A stretch of DNA of 64,000 bases from Nocardia terrae. GTDB taxonomy: Bacteria > Actinomycetota > Actinomycetes > Mycobacteriales > Mycobacteriaceae. This document shows positions 9,128 to 18,067 of this stretch, one piece after another (the stretch's first letter is position 1; the number at the start of each line of letters is the position of its first letter). A program made the translations under genes and the position numbers. Location: assembly GCF_009760405.1 (NCBI RefSeq), contig NZ_WRPP01000001.1, forward strand, positions 2,000,909-2,064,908, written 5' to 3'. Under the pieces are notes generated by a model. That model was not told the DNA's origin. It did no database searches and saw nothing but the letters and a program-made list of their open reading frames with translations.

Positions 9128-9904
9128 TTATCTTTTGGCTCTTGGCCTTTCGAGACCGCGGGCACCCAACACGGACGGATCCGCCCCCAACTCCGCCAGC
9201 GTGATGCTGTGCAGCGTCCCCCGGGGAATCAACTCCGCCCACTGCTCCGCCACCGCGAACGGGTGCACGGGATCGTCCACCGCGCCGATGATTTCGACCG
9301 GCACGCTGACACTCGCCAACACCTCGGGCTCAGGCCACGAGTACCCGGCGGCCTCCTCCAGCGCCGACGGAAGATCGGGCCACTGCGAGGTCCAGGACCG
9401 CGTCAACGCCTCCGCCAGCCACGCCGGGCTGGACGCCTGCATACGCTCCAGCACCGCGTCGAGCCCATCCGCCCGCAACTGCGCAGCCGTGGCCCCCGCG
9501 CTGAGCGCCGCCGGACACCCGGTCGTATCGCTCCCCGTCCAGGCAGGCAGCGCGGCGATCACCCCGTACACGACATCGGGATGCCGCGCCGCCCACTCCA
9601 CCGCGACAGCCGCCCCCAGCGAAATTCCAGCGATCAACACCGGCCCCGACCGCGCGGCCGCATCCAACGCCGCCCGATAGCTCTCGATCACCCGCCGCGG
9701 ATCCGGCTCCACCGCCAGAAACGGCAGATCCGACGCCGCACACGCGGATCCGAATGCGCGGCGGGCGAAATGGGCGTCGGAGCCGGTCCCGGGCAGGGCA
9801 ACCGCCATAGCCGGAGTCGGCGCGGTCGGAGCGACCGCCGAATGTGGTAGATCGGGCACCGGCCGAGAGTAACCGGGCTCCTGAGCGGGCCCGGGTTTGA
9901 GCAC
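9128..9904 (-). CDS. Alpha/beta-fold hydrolase
   Basis: A 258-residue serine hydrolase-like protein (Rv2695 position). The nucleophile elbow is IAGISLGAAVAVEW, with Ser about one third into the chain. A GAVDDPVHPF segment fits the acid-residue loop. The usual C-terminal catalytic His is not unambiguous; LHSITL is the best candidate. The substrate is unknown. The start is uncertain: GTG 9904 gives a Pro-rich leader, and a GTG at 9856 would begin at the conserved part. Convergent with the dut operon. Confidence 0.75.
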   Translation of the reverse strand: MLKPGPAQEPGYSRPVPDLPHSAVAPTAPTPAMAVALPGTGSDAHFARRAFGSACAASDLPFLAVEPDPRRVIESYRAALDAAARSGPVLIAGISLGAAVAVEWAARHPDVVYGVIAALPAWTGSDTTGCPAALSAGATAAQLRADGLDAVLERMQASSPAWLAEALTRSWTSQWPDLPSALEEAAGYSWPEPEVLASVSVPVEIIGAVDDPVHPFAVAEQWAELIPRGTLHSITLAELGADPSVLGARGLERPRAKR

Positions 9905-10077
9905 CCCGTACTAGCGGGTATCGCTCCTGACGGGCACGCGTGGCAAGCACAGGACAGTGCATCTACAGTGGCCCATGTACGGCCATGGGCGGTCGGGTGG
10001 CAAACCACCGGCCCGTCGTGGGAAAGAACGAACGACGTGAGACCCACGCCGTCGAGCTCTACAGGAGAGCGTGCGAG

Positions 10078-10470
10078 ATGCCATCCGCGGGTGGGAAGGA
10101 CACCCGGTCAGGTTATTTCCGTCGGCTCAGCCGTCGCCTGACCGAGGACCTGGATCGTTTGGATGCCGAGGAACTCGCCGAGACCTCGGAAGCGTCGGGC
10201 GCGTGCCGGGCCTCGGAGTGCCGACGCGGTGAAGAGGTCACGATGCTGGGCAGACTCCGCAGCGTCGAGGCCTGTCCCAAGTCCGCGGGCGCGGAGGTCG
10301 AGGCGGAGTTCTTCGACGGCACCGACAGTGTGGCGCTGGTGTTCATCGGTCGGCGTCGCATTCCGGGAATCGAGCCGGGACGTCGTATCCTGGTCCGCGG
10401 CCGCGTCGGTGAACGCGACGGCGGCAAGGTGATCTACAACCCCTACTACGAACTCCGCGGGAATTCCTGA
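10078..10470 (+). CDS. OB-fold nucleic acid-binding domain protein
   Basis: A 130-residue protein matching Rv2694c in context. Basic helical residues 1-40 are followed by a single OB-fold domain: VTMLGRLRSVEACP, then AEVEAEFFDGTDSVALVFIGRR, then GRRILVRGRVGERDGGKVIYNPYYEL, the classic five-strand barrel pattern. It likely binds single-stranded nucleic acid, as RecG wedge-like OB proteins do, but no partner is evident. ATG 10078 has an AGGAGAG site at 10062-10068. It is followed by the DUF3159 gene with a 2-bp gap. Confidence 0.85.
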   Translation: MPSAGGKDTRSGYFRRLSRRLTEDLDRLDAEELAETSEASGACRASECRRGEEVTMLGRLRSVEACPKSAGAEVEAEFFDGTDSVALVFIGRRRIPGIEPGRRILVRGRVGERDGGKVIYNPYYELRGNS

Positions 10471-10472
10471 CT

Positions 10473-11273
10473 GTGCCGATACCCAGCAATGACGAGGGTC
10501 GCGTACCCACCGAGCTCGACTATGACCCGCCGACCGAGGTGATCCCCGCCGCCGAGTTGAATGCCCGGCTGGCCGCGGAGTACGCCGCCCTCGAGCGCGA
10601 GGCCACCACCCCCGAGGCCGAGGACGACCCCGACGAGGAACTCGAGCAGACCTTGCTGGAGCAGATGGGCGGGATCAGCGGGCTGATCTACTCGTCACTG
10701 CCGGTGCTGGTGTTCGTGCCGGTGAATTCGCTGGCCAACCTGACCGCCGCCATCTGGGCGTCGCTGGGTGTGGCCGCCGCGATTCTGGTGTGGCGCTTGG
10801 TGCGTCGCGGTGCGATCCAGCCGGCCATTTCGGGTTTCCTCGGTGTCGGCGTGTGTGCGTTCATCGCCTACCGGATGGGGGAGGCCAAGGGCTTCTTCCT
10901 GTTCGGCATCTACGCGAGCTTGATCTACGGCGGCGCGTTCCTGATGTCCCTCGTGGTGCGCTGGCCGCTGGCGGGCGTGATCTGGGGTGCGCTCAACGGG
11001 CACGGCACCGGCTGGCGTTCGGACCGCCGCGCCATGCGGCTCTACGACATCGCGACCGCGGTGTGGGCGCTGGTGTTCGTGGCGCGCTACGTGGTACAGA
11101 ACCACCTCTACGCCTCCAACAGCACCGGTCTGCTGGCCGTGGCGCGTATCGGTATGGGCTGGCCGCTGACTGCGGTGGCCGCGCTGGTGACGTTCTGGGC
11201 GGTCCGCAAGGCGGGTCATCTGCCGGTGAAGTCGGCCAAGGCCGACGAGTCCGAGCCCGAGTCGGCGGCCTAG
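10473..11273 (+). CDS. DUF3159 membrane protein
   Basis: A 266-residue polytopic protein (Rv2693c-like). An acidic cytoplasmic N-terminus (about 60 residues) precedes roughly six membrane helices beginning near GLIYSSLPVLVFVPVNSL. The conserved loops include NGHGTGWRSDRRAMRLYD, a short soluble segment between helices. The tail is charged. Start GTG 10473, 2 bp after the OB-fold gene, so translation is probably coupled. The family has no assigned function; the pairing with an OB-fold protein is conserved in mycolata. Confidence 0.88.
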   Translation: MPIPSNDEGRVPTELDYDPPTEVIPAAELNARLAAEYAALEREATTPEAEDDPDEELEQTLLEQMGGISGLIYSSLPVLVFVPVNSLANLTAAIWASLGVAAAILVWRLVRRGAIQPAISGFLGVGVCAFIAYRMGEAKGFFLFGIYASLIYGGAFLMSLVVRWPLAGVIWGALNGHGTGWRSDRRAMRLYDIATAVWALVFVARYVVQNHLYASNSTGLLAVARIGMGWPLTAVAALVTFWAVRKAGHLPVKSAKADESEPESAA

Positions 11274-11464
11274 CCCCCCGACTTCTGAGGGCTGGACATC
11301 TTTCGATTCGGCCCCTTATCGCGGTAAACACGCCCGGCGCAACACCTTCGGGGCGATTCGGGGGTGAAAGGGGGTGACCAACCCACCCCTGGGGTACCTA
11401 TTTCGGCGGCCCCCCGGCGAGCACGATCTTTCTCAGAAGCTCTAGCAGGCAACGAGAAGGGATC

Positions 11465-12175
11465 GTGGAGTTGGTTACCGACGGCAAGGCAGTGGCAGCG
11501 CAGGACCGGGGCGAGGGGCTCGGGACCACAGCGGTGCAGACAGTCGCCTCGCGCCGGCACCCGGCGGGGCGGGGGAGCAAGAGCACGAGCAGCGTGGCGA
11601 CGTCGGAGTCCCGGCGCGCCGCCGCGGAATTGGAGAAGTTGATCGGCCCGGCGGCGGGCGGTGACAAGCAGGCGGTCTCCGAGATTCTCAAGATCGTCTA
11701 TCCGCTGGTGCGGCGCTACTGCGCGGCACGCATGAGCGGCGCGGGTCATCTGCACGTGACCGCGGACGATGTGGCACAGGAGATCTGCCTGGCGACCGTC
11801 CAGGCGATTCCGCGCTACCGGGATCAGGGCAAGTCGTTCCTGGCCTTCGTCTACGGCATCTCGGCCAACAAGGTCGCCGATGCCTTCCGGCGGGCGCAGC
11901 TGCACCCGGCCTACCCGGTGGCGGAGTTCCCGGACGCGCCGATGAACGAGGCGGGACCCGAGGAGCGGGCGCTGGCGATGGAAACCCGCATGGCGGCACG
12001 CGAACTCATGCAGGTGCTGTCCTCGACGCACCGCGAGGTGCTGGTCATGCGGATCGTGCTGGGGTGGACGGCGGCGCAGACCGCCGAGGCCATCGGCACC
12101 AGCCCGGGCGTGGTGCGGGTCATGCAGCACCGCGCGTTGAACCGGCTGCGGGCCGAATTGCGGGCGGCGTCCTGA
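11465..12175 (+). CDS. shbA: ECF-like sigma factor, ShbA/SigD type
   Basis: A 236-residue sigma-70 family factor. After an Ala/Ser-rich extension (residues 1-50), region 2 spans DKQAVSEILKIVYPLVRRYC to YRDQGKSFLAFVYGISANKVADAFRRA. Region 4 spans LMQVLSSTHREVLVMRIVLGWTAAQTAEAIGTSPGVVRVMQHRALNRLR. This resembles the ShbA family, which in streptomycetes transcribes the principal sigma gene hrdB. sigA is only 8 kb away here, but regulation of sigA is inference. GTG 11465 follows GAGAAGGGA. The gene is extra relative to the mycobacterial order. No anti-sigma gene is adjacent. Confidence 0.82.
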   Translation: MELVTDGKAVAAQDRGEGLGTTAVQTVASRRHPAGRGSKSTSSVATSESRRAAAELEKLIGPAAGGDKQAVSEILKIVYPLVRRYCAARMSGAGHLHVTADDVAQEICLATVQAIPRYRDQGKSFLAFVYGISANKVADAFRRAQLHPAYPVAEFPDAPMNEAGPEERALAMETRMAARELMQVLSSTHREVLVMRIVLGWTAAQTAEAIGTSPGVVRVMQHRALNRLRAELRAAS

Positions 12176-12214
12176 CTATTGGGGGAACAGCTCGGGAATG
12201 AATCAGGACGAAAA

Positions 12215-12250
12215 TGTGGGCCGGGCACTGGGGAGTGCGTCCGGCCCACA
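12215..12250. terminator. Bidirectional terminator between shbA and ceoC
   Basis: Perfect 10-bp arms TGTGGGCCGG and CCGGCCCACA enclose a smaller GCAC/GTGC pairing. It separates convergent genes and is preceded by AAAA. The T-tract is short, so efficiency is uncertain. Confidence 0.7.
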
Positions 12251-12276
12251 GTCGTCTCCGGATCTCTTCGCGAGGC

Positions 12277-12975
12277 TCAGACGGTTTCTGCCCGGGTATC
12301 GGCCGGGGTGCCGAATCCGTTGACGCCCAGCGCCTTGCGCAGGTCGTCCTCGGCCTCGACGGAGGCGACGAACAGCAGCTCGTCCTCGCCTTCGAGCGGG
12401 TCGTCGGCCTGCGGGACGATGACGCGGCCGCCGCGCAGGATGGTCACCAGGGCGGCGTCGCGCGGCAGGGTGAGGGTGCGAACGGCCTTGCCCGCCAACG
12501 GGGTATCGGTGGGCAGGGTGATCTCGACGAGGTTGGCCTGACCCTGGCGCAGGGTCATCAGGCGCACCAGGTCGCCGACCGAGACGGCCTCCTCGACCAG
12601 CGAGGCCAACAGTCGGGGCGTCGAGACGGCGACGTCAACGCCCCAGGACGAGTCGAAGAGCCATTCGTTGCGGGGATCGTTGACGCGGGCCACGACCCGT
12701 CCGACCCCGAATTCGGTCTTGGCGAGCAGGCTGAAGACCAGGTTCACCTTGTCGTCGCCGGTGGCGGCGATGACCACGTCGTAGGTTTCCAGCCCGGCCT
12801 CTTCGAGCGTCTCCAGCTCGCAGGCGTCGGCGTGGGTCCAGACCGCAGTGGGCGCGATGGTGGGGTCGATGTGGTCGAGCCGGCGTTCCAGCAGCATGAC
12901 CTGATGGCCGCCGCGCAATAGTTCCTGGGCGATGGAGCGGCCGACGGCTCCCGCACCCGCGATGGCTACCTTCAT
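12277..12975 (-). CDS. ceoC: TrkA-type potassium channel regulatory protein CeoC
   Basis: A 232-residue RCK protein. An N-terminal Rossmann fold starts MKVAIAGAGAVGRSIAQEL (GxGxxG) and binds NAD(H) or another nucleotide. The DACELETLEEAGLETYDVVIAATGDD segment is the standard RCK_N continuation. An RCK_C domain follows from about residue 140. It regulates a potassium transport pore. It lies 2 bp downstream of ceoB on the same strand, as in mycobacteria. Confidence 0.94.
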   Translation of the reverse strand: MKVAIAGAGAVGRSIAQELLRGGHQVMLLERRLDHIDPTIAPTAVWTHADACELETLEEAGLETYDVVIAATGDDKVNLVFSLLAKTEFGVGRVVARVNDPRNEWLFDSSWGVDVAVSTPRLLASLVEEAVSVGDLVRLMTLRQGQANLVEITLPTDTPLAGKAVRTLTLPRDAALVTILRGGRVIVPQADDPLEGEDELLFVASVEAEDDLRKALGVNGFGTPADTRAETV

Positions 12976-12977
12976 GA

Positions 12978-13643
12978 CTAGACCTCGCTCGCAGGGGGAT
13001 TGGCGGCCAGTGCCACGGCTTCGCCGACCGTGCCCGAGGTGGCGGCGACATAGACCTGGTCGTCGGCTTGGAGCATGGATTTGCCGTTGGGCAGCACGCC
13101 CTGTCCGAACCGGATGATGAAGGCGACGCGCGCGCCGATGGCGTCCTCGAGCGCGTGCACCGAGTGCCCGTACCACTCCTCGTGCAGTACGAGTTCGGTG
13201 ACCGCGACGGTGCCGGTGGGGTCGCGCCAGGTGGTGGTGGTCTGGTCCGACACCAGGGTGCGCAGGAACCGGTCGGTGGTCCACGGCACGGTGGCGATGG
13301 TGGGGATGCCCAGGCGCTCGTAGACGGCGGCGCGTTTGGCGTCGTAGATGCGGGCGACCACGCGCTCCACGCCGAAGGTCTCGCGGGCCACGCGCGCGGA
13401 GATGATGTTGGAGTTGTCGCCCGAGGACACCGCGGCGAAGGCCCCGGCGCGTTCGATTCCGGCGCGGGTCAACACATCTCGGTCGAAGCCGACGCCGGTG
13501 ATGCACAGGCCCGGGAAGTCGCGGCCCAGCCGCAGGAAGGCGCTCGAGTTCTGATCGATCACCGCGACCTCGTGGCCGACGCGGACGAGGGCCCGGGCGA
13601 GCGAGGAGCCGACCCGCCCACAGCCCATGATCACCACATACAC
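12978..13643 (-). CDS. ceoB: TrkA-type potassium channel regulatory protein CeoB
   Basis: A 221-residue paralogue of CeoC with the RCK_N nucleotide fold (VVIMGCGRVGSSLARAL, then VIDQNSSAFLRLG) and an RCK_C-like C-terminus. A GDNSNIISARVARETFGVERVV stretch is typical of KtrA/TrkA. GTG 13643 is chosen because the conserved fold begins at once. A longer frame reaches into low-complexity sequence. The pair CeoB/CeoC probably forms a hetero-oligomeric gating ring, and the KimA-like transporter is divergently encoded next door. Confidence 0.92.
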   Translation of the reverse strand: MYVVIMGCGRVGSSLARALVRVGHEVAVIDQNSSAFLRLGRDFPGLCITGVGFDRDVLTRAGIERAGAFAAVSSGDNSNIISARVARETFGVERVVARIYDAKRAAVYERLGIPTIATVPWTTDRFLRTLVSDQTTTTWRDPTGTVAVTELVLHEEWYGHSVHALEDAIGARVAFIIRFGQGVLPNGKSMLQADDQVYVAATSGTVGEAVALAANPPASEV

Positions 13644-14207
13644 CCTACGAACCCCATTCCCGAAAACCGTGGTGTGCGGTCTGTTTGCCTTGCGTTCGGT
13701 GGGCAACCGTACCGCTCGAGTTTCACTGCGGGCACTTTCCCCCTCCGGAAGGTGTTCAAACCGGAACCGGAAAAACCTCACAGCCCTCGACCGCCACCCT
13801 ACGACCGCACGGGGTCGAGAGCCGCGGTGCGGCTGCGCCAACCTCTCGCCGCAACTTCCCCCCTGCCGCGGGGCGACGACTCCGCTCCCTGGCGCGGCGA
13901 CGATTCCGCTCCCTGGCGCGGCGACGATTCCGCTCCCTGGCGCGGCGACGATTCCGCTCCCTGGCGCGGCGACGATTCCGCTCCCTGGCGCGGGGCGACG
14001 ATTCCGCTCCCTGGCGCGGGGCGACGACTCAGCCCCCTGGCGCGGTGACGACTCCGCTCACCTGACGCACGGTGACTCTGCCCGCTCTCTCGTGGTCGTG
14101 ACTGGCTCTCTCTGTAGCGCAGTGGCAGGGGGGCTCTGCACGGTAATGGGCGGCGGCCTCGTAGTGCGTGGCGTCGGGTGGGCTCGCGCTGCCTTATGCT
14201 GCCTGGA
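13644..14207. other. Divergent intergenic region with tandem repeats
   Basis: This 564-bp region between ceoB and the KimA-like gene carries no credible gene. It should hold both promoters. The middle third is a 24-bp tandem repeat array described separately. Frames seen here owe their openness to the repeat period. Confidence 0.6.
13872..14068. repeat. 24-bp tandem repeat array (about eight units)
   Basis: Units start at 13872, 13896, 13920, 13944 and 13968 with exact 24-bp spacing. Then come two units offset by an extra GG (13994, 14020) and a decayed last unit (14044). The core reads CGACGATTCCGCTCCCTGG; units 2 to 6 are identical. Because the period is a multiple of three, all frames stay open. 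There are no spacers, so it is not CRISPR. Confidence 0.95.
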
Positions 14208-16193
14208 GTGTCGAAGTTGACGACGGCCGCCAAGCGCATGCTGGTCGGCCGCCCATTCCGCAGCGATTCTCTCGGGCATACGCTGCTGCCCAAGCGGATC
14301 GCGCTCCCGGTTTTCGCCTCGGATGCCCTGTCCTCGGTGGCTTACGCGCCGGAGGAGATCTTCCTGGTGCTGTCGGTGGCGGGCCTGTCGGCGTACGCCT
14401 ACGCGCCCTGGATCGGGCTCGCGGTCGCGCTGGTGATGGCGGTGGTGGTGGCCAGCTACCGGCAGAACGTGCACGCCTACCCCTCGGGTGGCGGCGACTA
14501 CGAGGTCGCGACCAAGAATCTGGGGCCCACCGCGGGATTGACCGTCGGCAGTGCGCTGTTGGTGGACTACGTGCTCACCGTGGCGGTGTCGATTTCGTCG
14601 GCGGCGTCGAATATCGGATCGGCAGTGCCGTTCGTCGCAACGCACAAGGTTCTGTTCGCGGTCACCGCGATTGTGATCCTCACCGCGATCAACCTGCGCG
14701 GCATCCGCGAATCCGGTACCGCCTTCGCGATTCCCACCTACGCCTTCATGATCGGCATGGCGCTCATGCTGCTGTGGGGCTTCATTCGCATCGGGCTGGG
14801 GCAGACCGTGCACGCCGAGTCCTACGGGTTCGGGCTGAAGGCCGAGGATTCGCATCTGGCGGGGCTGGCGTTCGTGTTCCTGATCGCGCGCGCGTTCTCC
14901 TCCGGCTGTGCCGCGCTGACCGGGGTGGAGGCCATCAGCAACGGTGTGCCCGCGTTCCGCAAACCCAAGTCCCGCAATGCCGCGACCACCTTGCTGCTGC
15001 TGGGCGGCATCGCGATCACCTTGTTCATGGGCATGATCGTGCTCACCCAGAAGGTCGGCATCGTGTACGCGCACGACGTCTCCGATCTGATCGGGGCGCC
15101 GGCCGGGTACGAGCAGAAGACGCTCGTCGCGCAGCTGGCGGGCGCGGTGTTCTCCGGGTTCCCGGCGGGCTTCTACTTCATCACCATCGTCACCGCGCTG
15201 ATCCTGGTGCTGGCGGCCAATACCGCGTTCAACGGTTTCCCGGTGCTGGGTTCGATTCTGGCGCAGGACCGTTTCCTGCCGCGGCAGTTGCACACTCGCG
15301 GGGATCGGCTGGCGTTCAGCAACGGCATCCTGTTCCTGGCGAGTGCCGCGATCGCGTTCGTGGTGCTGTTCGGCGGTGAGGTGACGCGGCTGATCCAGCT
15401 CTACATCGTGGGCGTGTTCGTGTCGTTCGTGCTGAGTCAGACCGGCATGCTGCGGCATTGGACGCGGCTGTTGCGCACCGAGAACGATCCGGCGCAGCGG
15501 GCGCGCATGAAGCGGTCGCGGGTGATCAACGCGATCGGCCTGACCATGACCGCGACCGTGCTGTGCATCGTGCTGGTCACCAAGTTCGTGGCGGGCGCGT
15601 GGATCGCCATCGTCACCATGGCGGCCATCTTCGGGTTGATGAAACTCATTCGGCGCCACTACGACACGGTGTCGCGCGAACTGGACGAGACCGATTGGGA
15701 CGGTGTGCTGCCCAGCCGGACGCACTCGATCGTGCTGGTGTCCAAGCTGCACATGCCGACCAAGCGGGCGCTGGCCTACGCGCGCGCCACCCGGCCCGAC
15801 ACCTTGGAGGCGATCACCGTGAACGTCGACGAGCCCGATACTCGCGCGCTGGTGCGGCAGTGGGAGGCCAGCGATATCGCGGTGCCGCTCAAGGTGATCG
15901 AATCGCCGTATCGCGAGATCACCAAGCCGGTGGTGGATTACGTGAAGCGGGTGCGCAAGGACTCCCCGCGTGACGTGGTCACCGTTTTCATCCCCGAGTA
16001 CGTCGTCGGCCATTGGTGGGAGCAGTTGCTGCACAACCAGAGCGCCCTGCGCCTGAAGGGCCGCCTGCTGTTCGAGCCCGGCGTCATGGTGACCAGCGTG
16101 CCGTGGCAGCTGTCCTCCTCGACCGGCCGCGCTCCCAGCCGCGTCGTCAACGCCCCCGGCAATGTCCGCCGCGGCTTCGGAGACGAATCGTGA
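14208..16193 (+). CDS. APC-family permease, KimA-like potassium transporter
   Basis: A 661-residue membrane protein of the amino acid-polyamine-cation superfamily, matching Rv2690c and the KimA potassium importer family in architecture. About 12 membrane helices occupy residues 25-470, with motifs LPVFASDALSSVAYAPEEI in the first helix and SGCAALTGVEAISNGVP in the middle. A soluble C-terminal domain of about 180 residues (from HSIVLVSKLHMPTKRALAYA) resembles a universal-stress-like fold. Position beside ceoB/ceoC favours potassium uptake, although this remains inference. GTG 14208 matches the usual VSKLTTA start. Its stop overlaps the next start (GTGA). Confidence 0.85.
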   Translation: MSKLTTAAKRMLVGRPFRSDSLGHTLLPKRIALPVFASDALSSVAYAPEEIFLVLSVAGLSAYAYAPWIGLAVALVMAVVVASYRQNVHAYPSGGGDYEVATKNLGPTAGLTVGSALLVDYVLTVAVSISSAASNIGSAVPFVATHKVLFAVTAIVILTAINLRGIRESGTAFAIPTYAFMIGMALMLLWGFIRIGLGQTVHAESYGFGLKAEDSHLAGLAFVFLIARAFSSGCAALTGVEAISNGVPAFRKPKSRNAATTLLLLGGIAITLFMGMIVLTQKVGIVYAHDVSDLIGAPAGYEQKTLVAQLAGAVFSGFPAGFYFITIVTALILVLAANTAFNGFPVLGSILAQDRFLPRQLHTRGDRLAFSNGILFLASAAIAFVVLFGGEVTRLIQLYIVGVFVSFVLSQTGMLRHWTRLLRTENDPAQRARMKRSRVINAIGLTMTATVLCIVLVTKFVAGAWIAIVTMAAIFGLMKLIRRHYDTVSRELDETDWDGVLPSRTHSIVLVSKLHMPTKRALAYARATRPDTLEAITVNVDEPDTRALVRQWEASDIAVPLKVIESPYREITKPVVDYVKRVRKDSPRDVVTVFIPEYVVGHWWEQLLHNQSALRLKGRLLFEPGVMVTSVPWQLSSSTGRAPSRVVNAPGNVRRGFGDES

Positions 16194-18055
16194 GCGCCGA
16201 AACCGATTGGTACGGCAAGATCTTCGAGGTCCGCCTCGGCCCGCCCGGCCACGGCGGCTTCTGCGTCGCCCGCCACGAGGGCCGCGTCCTGTTCGTCCGC
16301 CACGGCCTTTCCGGCGAACTCGTCCGCGCCCTCGTCACCGAGGACCGCGGCGGCTCCTTCTGCCGCGCCGACGCCATCGACATCCTCGACCCGTCCCCCG
16401 ACCGCATCCCCGCCACCTGCCCCGTCTCCGGCCCCGGCGGCGCCGGCTGCTGCGACTTCACCTTCGCCACCCCTGAAGCCCAACGCGACCTCAAACACCA
16501 GGTCGTCGCCGACCAGCTGCGCCGCTTGGCCAACTGGGAACCCGACTTCACCGTCGAACCCATCCCGCTGCCCCTCACTCTCCCGAGCAGCGTGGTGGCC
16601 CAACAGGACTCCCAGCCCGGTCCCACCCGCCCGGACCGCCCGGCGCGGCTCGGCGGCGTGGCGACCGGCCTCACCTCAACCTTGCTCGGCTCTTCCACCG
16701 GTCCTGTCATGCCGCAGCATGCGAAGCCGGCCCCTGAGGCCCACGTCCGGGACGAGACGCGCGACGCGTCCCCGGATGCGGCGCCCCCGGGCGTCGCGCC
16801 GGGCCGAATCGGCGGCGTAGCCACACATCTGGCGAGCTCTTTGATCGCTCGCCCCGACACGGGCAAGTCCGACGCGCCCCGAACCGGCGTGTCTGCGGGC
16901 GTCTTCGACAGCAAAGGCGAGGCTGCTGCATCGCGCCCGGCCTCGGCGATTGTCGGTGAGCTGGGTGAAGTGGGTGCGGCACTTGTGGACTCGACGGCCG
17001 ACGTAGCTGAGCGCGGCGGCGCACAGGCCGCGATTCCAGTTGGTGGGGCGGTCGTGTCGACGCCGACCGCGCGGGCTGGTGGAGCGGAACTCATTGTCGC
17101 GTCGGGCGGGTTGTTGTCGGCGGCGGGTTACACCGCTGGGTGGCGGAGTCGGGTGCGGTTGGCGGTGGACTCGGATGGGCGGGCCGGGGTGCACGGGTAT
17201 CGGAGTAGCGAGGTGATCGCGGATCTGCGGTGTCCGCAGCCGATGGCCGGCGCGATGGATGGGATCGCGGATCGGAAGTGGACTCCGGGCGCGGATCTTG
17301 TTGTGGCCGTGGATGGGGACGGCATGCGGCATATCGTCGAGGTGGCTCCGGCCGAGGTCGAGCAGGGGGATCGGCGTGGGCGGCAGGAGCGCGGTGCGGG
17401 CGGGGCTCGGCGGGGTGGGGATCGGCGGAGCACGGCGACTCGGCGGGCGGCGGCTCACGGGGCGCGGGATGAGCGGGTTGTCGATGGGACCGGGCGGGCT
17501 GTGCAATACGTGGCCGAGCGGCGGTGGGAGTTGTCGGCTACCGGGTTCTGGCAGCCGCATTACGGTGCGGCGCAGTGCTATTCGGATGTGGTCGCGGAGT
17601 GGGCGGAGGCCGCGCCCGGGTCGCTGGTGTGGGATCTGTACTGCGGGGTGGGCGTGTTCGCGGCCCGGCTCGCTGAGCAGGTCGGGGACCGGGGGCTGGT
17701 GCACGGGGTCGAGTTCGCGCGCAGTGCGGTGACCGAAGGGCGTGCGGCGCTGCGGGATATGCCGTGGGTCGATCTGACCGCAGAGCGGGTCGAGCGCTGG
17801 ATTCACGAACAGCCTGGTACCGCACCGGATGTCGTCGTATTGGATCCGCCGCGCGCGGGTGCGGGCAAGGATGTGATCAACGCGTTGAGCGAGCGCTCCC
17901 CGCGCCGCATCATCCACATTGGTTGCGACCCTGCCGCTTTCGCGAGGGATGTCGGCCTCTACCGCACCACTGGATACCAACCCATCGGTCTACGAGTCTT
18001 CGACGCCTTCCCGGGAACCCACCACGTGGAATGCATCGCCGTATTCGAGCGCTGA
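16190..18055 (+). CDS. TrmA/RumA-type RNA uracil methyltransferase with large insert
   Basis: A 621-residue class I SAM-dependent methyltransferase (Rv2689c-like) expected to methylate C5 of uridine in tRNA or rRNA. Order: N-terminal TRAM-like domain (1-65), cysteine cluster (C77, C87, C88), core (about 315-390), SAM motif VWDLYCGVGVF (480-490), catalytic LDPPRAG (551-557) and nucleophile in HIGCDPAAF (C579). Usual homologues have about 400 residues. Here residues 131-310 are a low-complexity Ala/Pro/Gly insert with two copies of a GGVAT-x-L-x-S motif, and 390-428 is Arg-rich. A85 sits where the family usually has an iron-sulfur ligand Cys. Confidence 0.87.
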   Translation: MSAETDWYGKIFEVRLGPPGHGGFCVARHEGRVLFVRHGLSGELVRALVTEDRGGSFCRADAIDILDPSPDRIPATCPVSGPGGAGCCDFTFATPEAQRDLKHQVVADQLRRLANWEPDFTVEPIPLPLTLPSSVVAQQDSQPGPTRPDRPARLGGVATGLTSTLLGSSTGPVMPQHAKPAPEAHVRDETRDASPDAAPPGVAPGRIGGVATHLASSLIARPDTGKSDAPRTGVSAGVFDSKGEAAASRPASAIVGELGEVGAALVDSTADVAERGGAQAAIPVGGAVVSTPTARAGGAELIVASGGLLSAAGYTAGWRSRVRLAVDSDGRAGVHGYRSSEVIADLRCPQPMAGAMDGIADRKWTPGADLVVAVDGDGMRHIVEVAPAEVEQGDRRGRQERGAGGARRGGDRRSTATRRAAAHGARDERVVDGTGRAVQYVAERRWELSATGFWQPHYGAAQCYSDVVAEWAEAAPGSLVWDLYCGVGVFAARLAEQVGDRGLVHGVEFARSAVTEGRAALRDMPWVDLTAERVERWIHEQPGTAPDVVVLDPPRAGAGKDVINALSERSPRRIIHIGCDPAAFARDVGLYRTTGYQPIGLRVFDAFPGTHHVECIAVFER

Positions 18056-18067
18056 CCGAGGCCCGCG

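Noticed and set aside
13872..14068. CRISPR-like array
   Set aside because: Units abut without spacers and no cas genes are near; simple tandem repeat.
14058..16034. 658-residue minus-strand frame opposite the KimA-like permease
   Set aside because: His/Arg-rich composition and no start signal; shadow of the permease.
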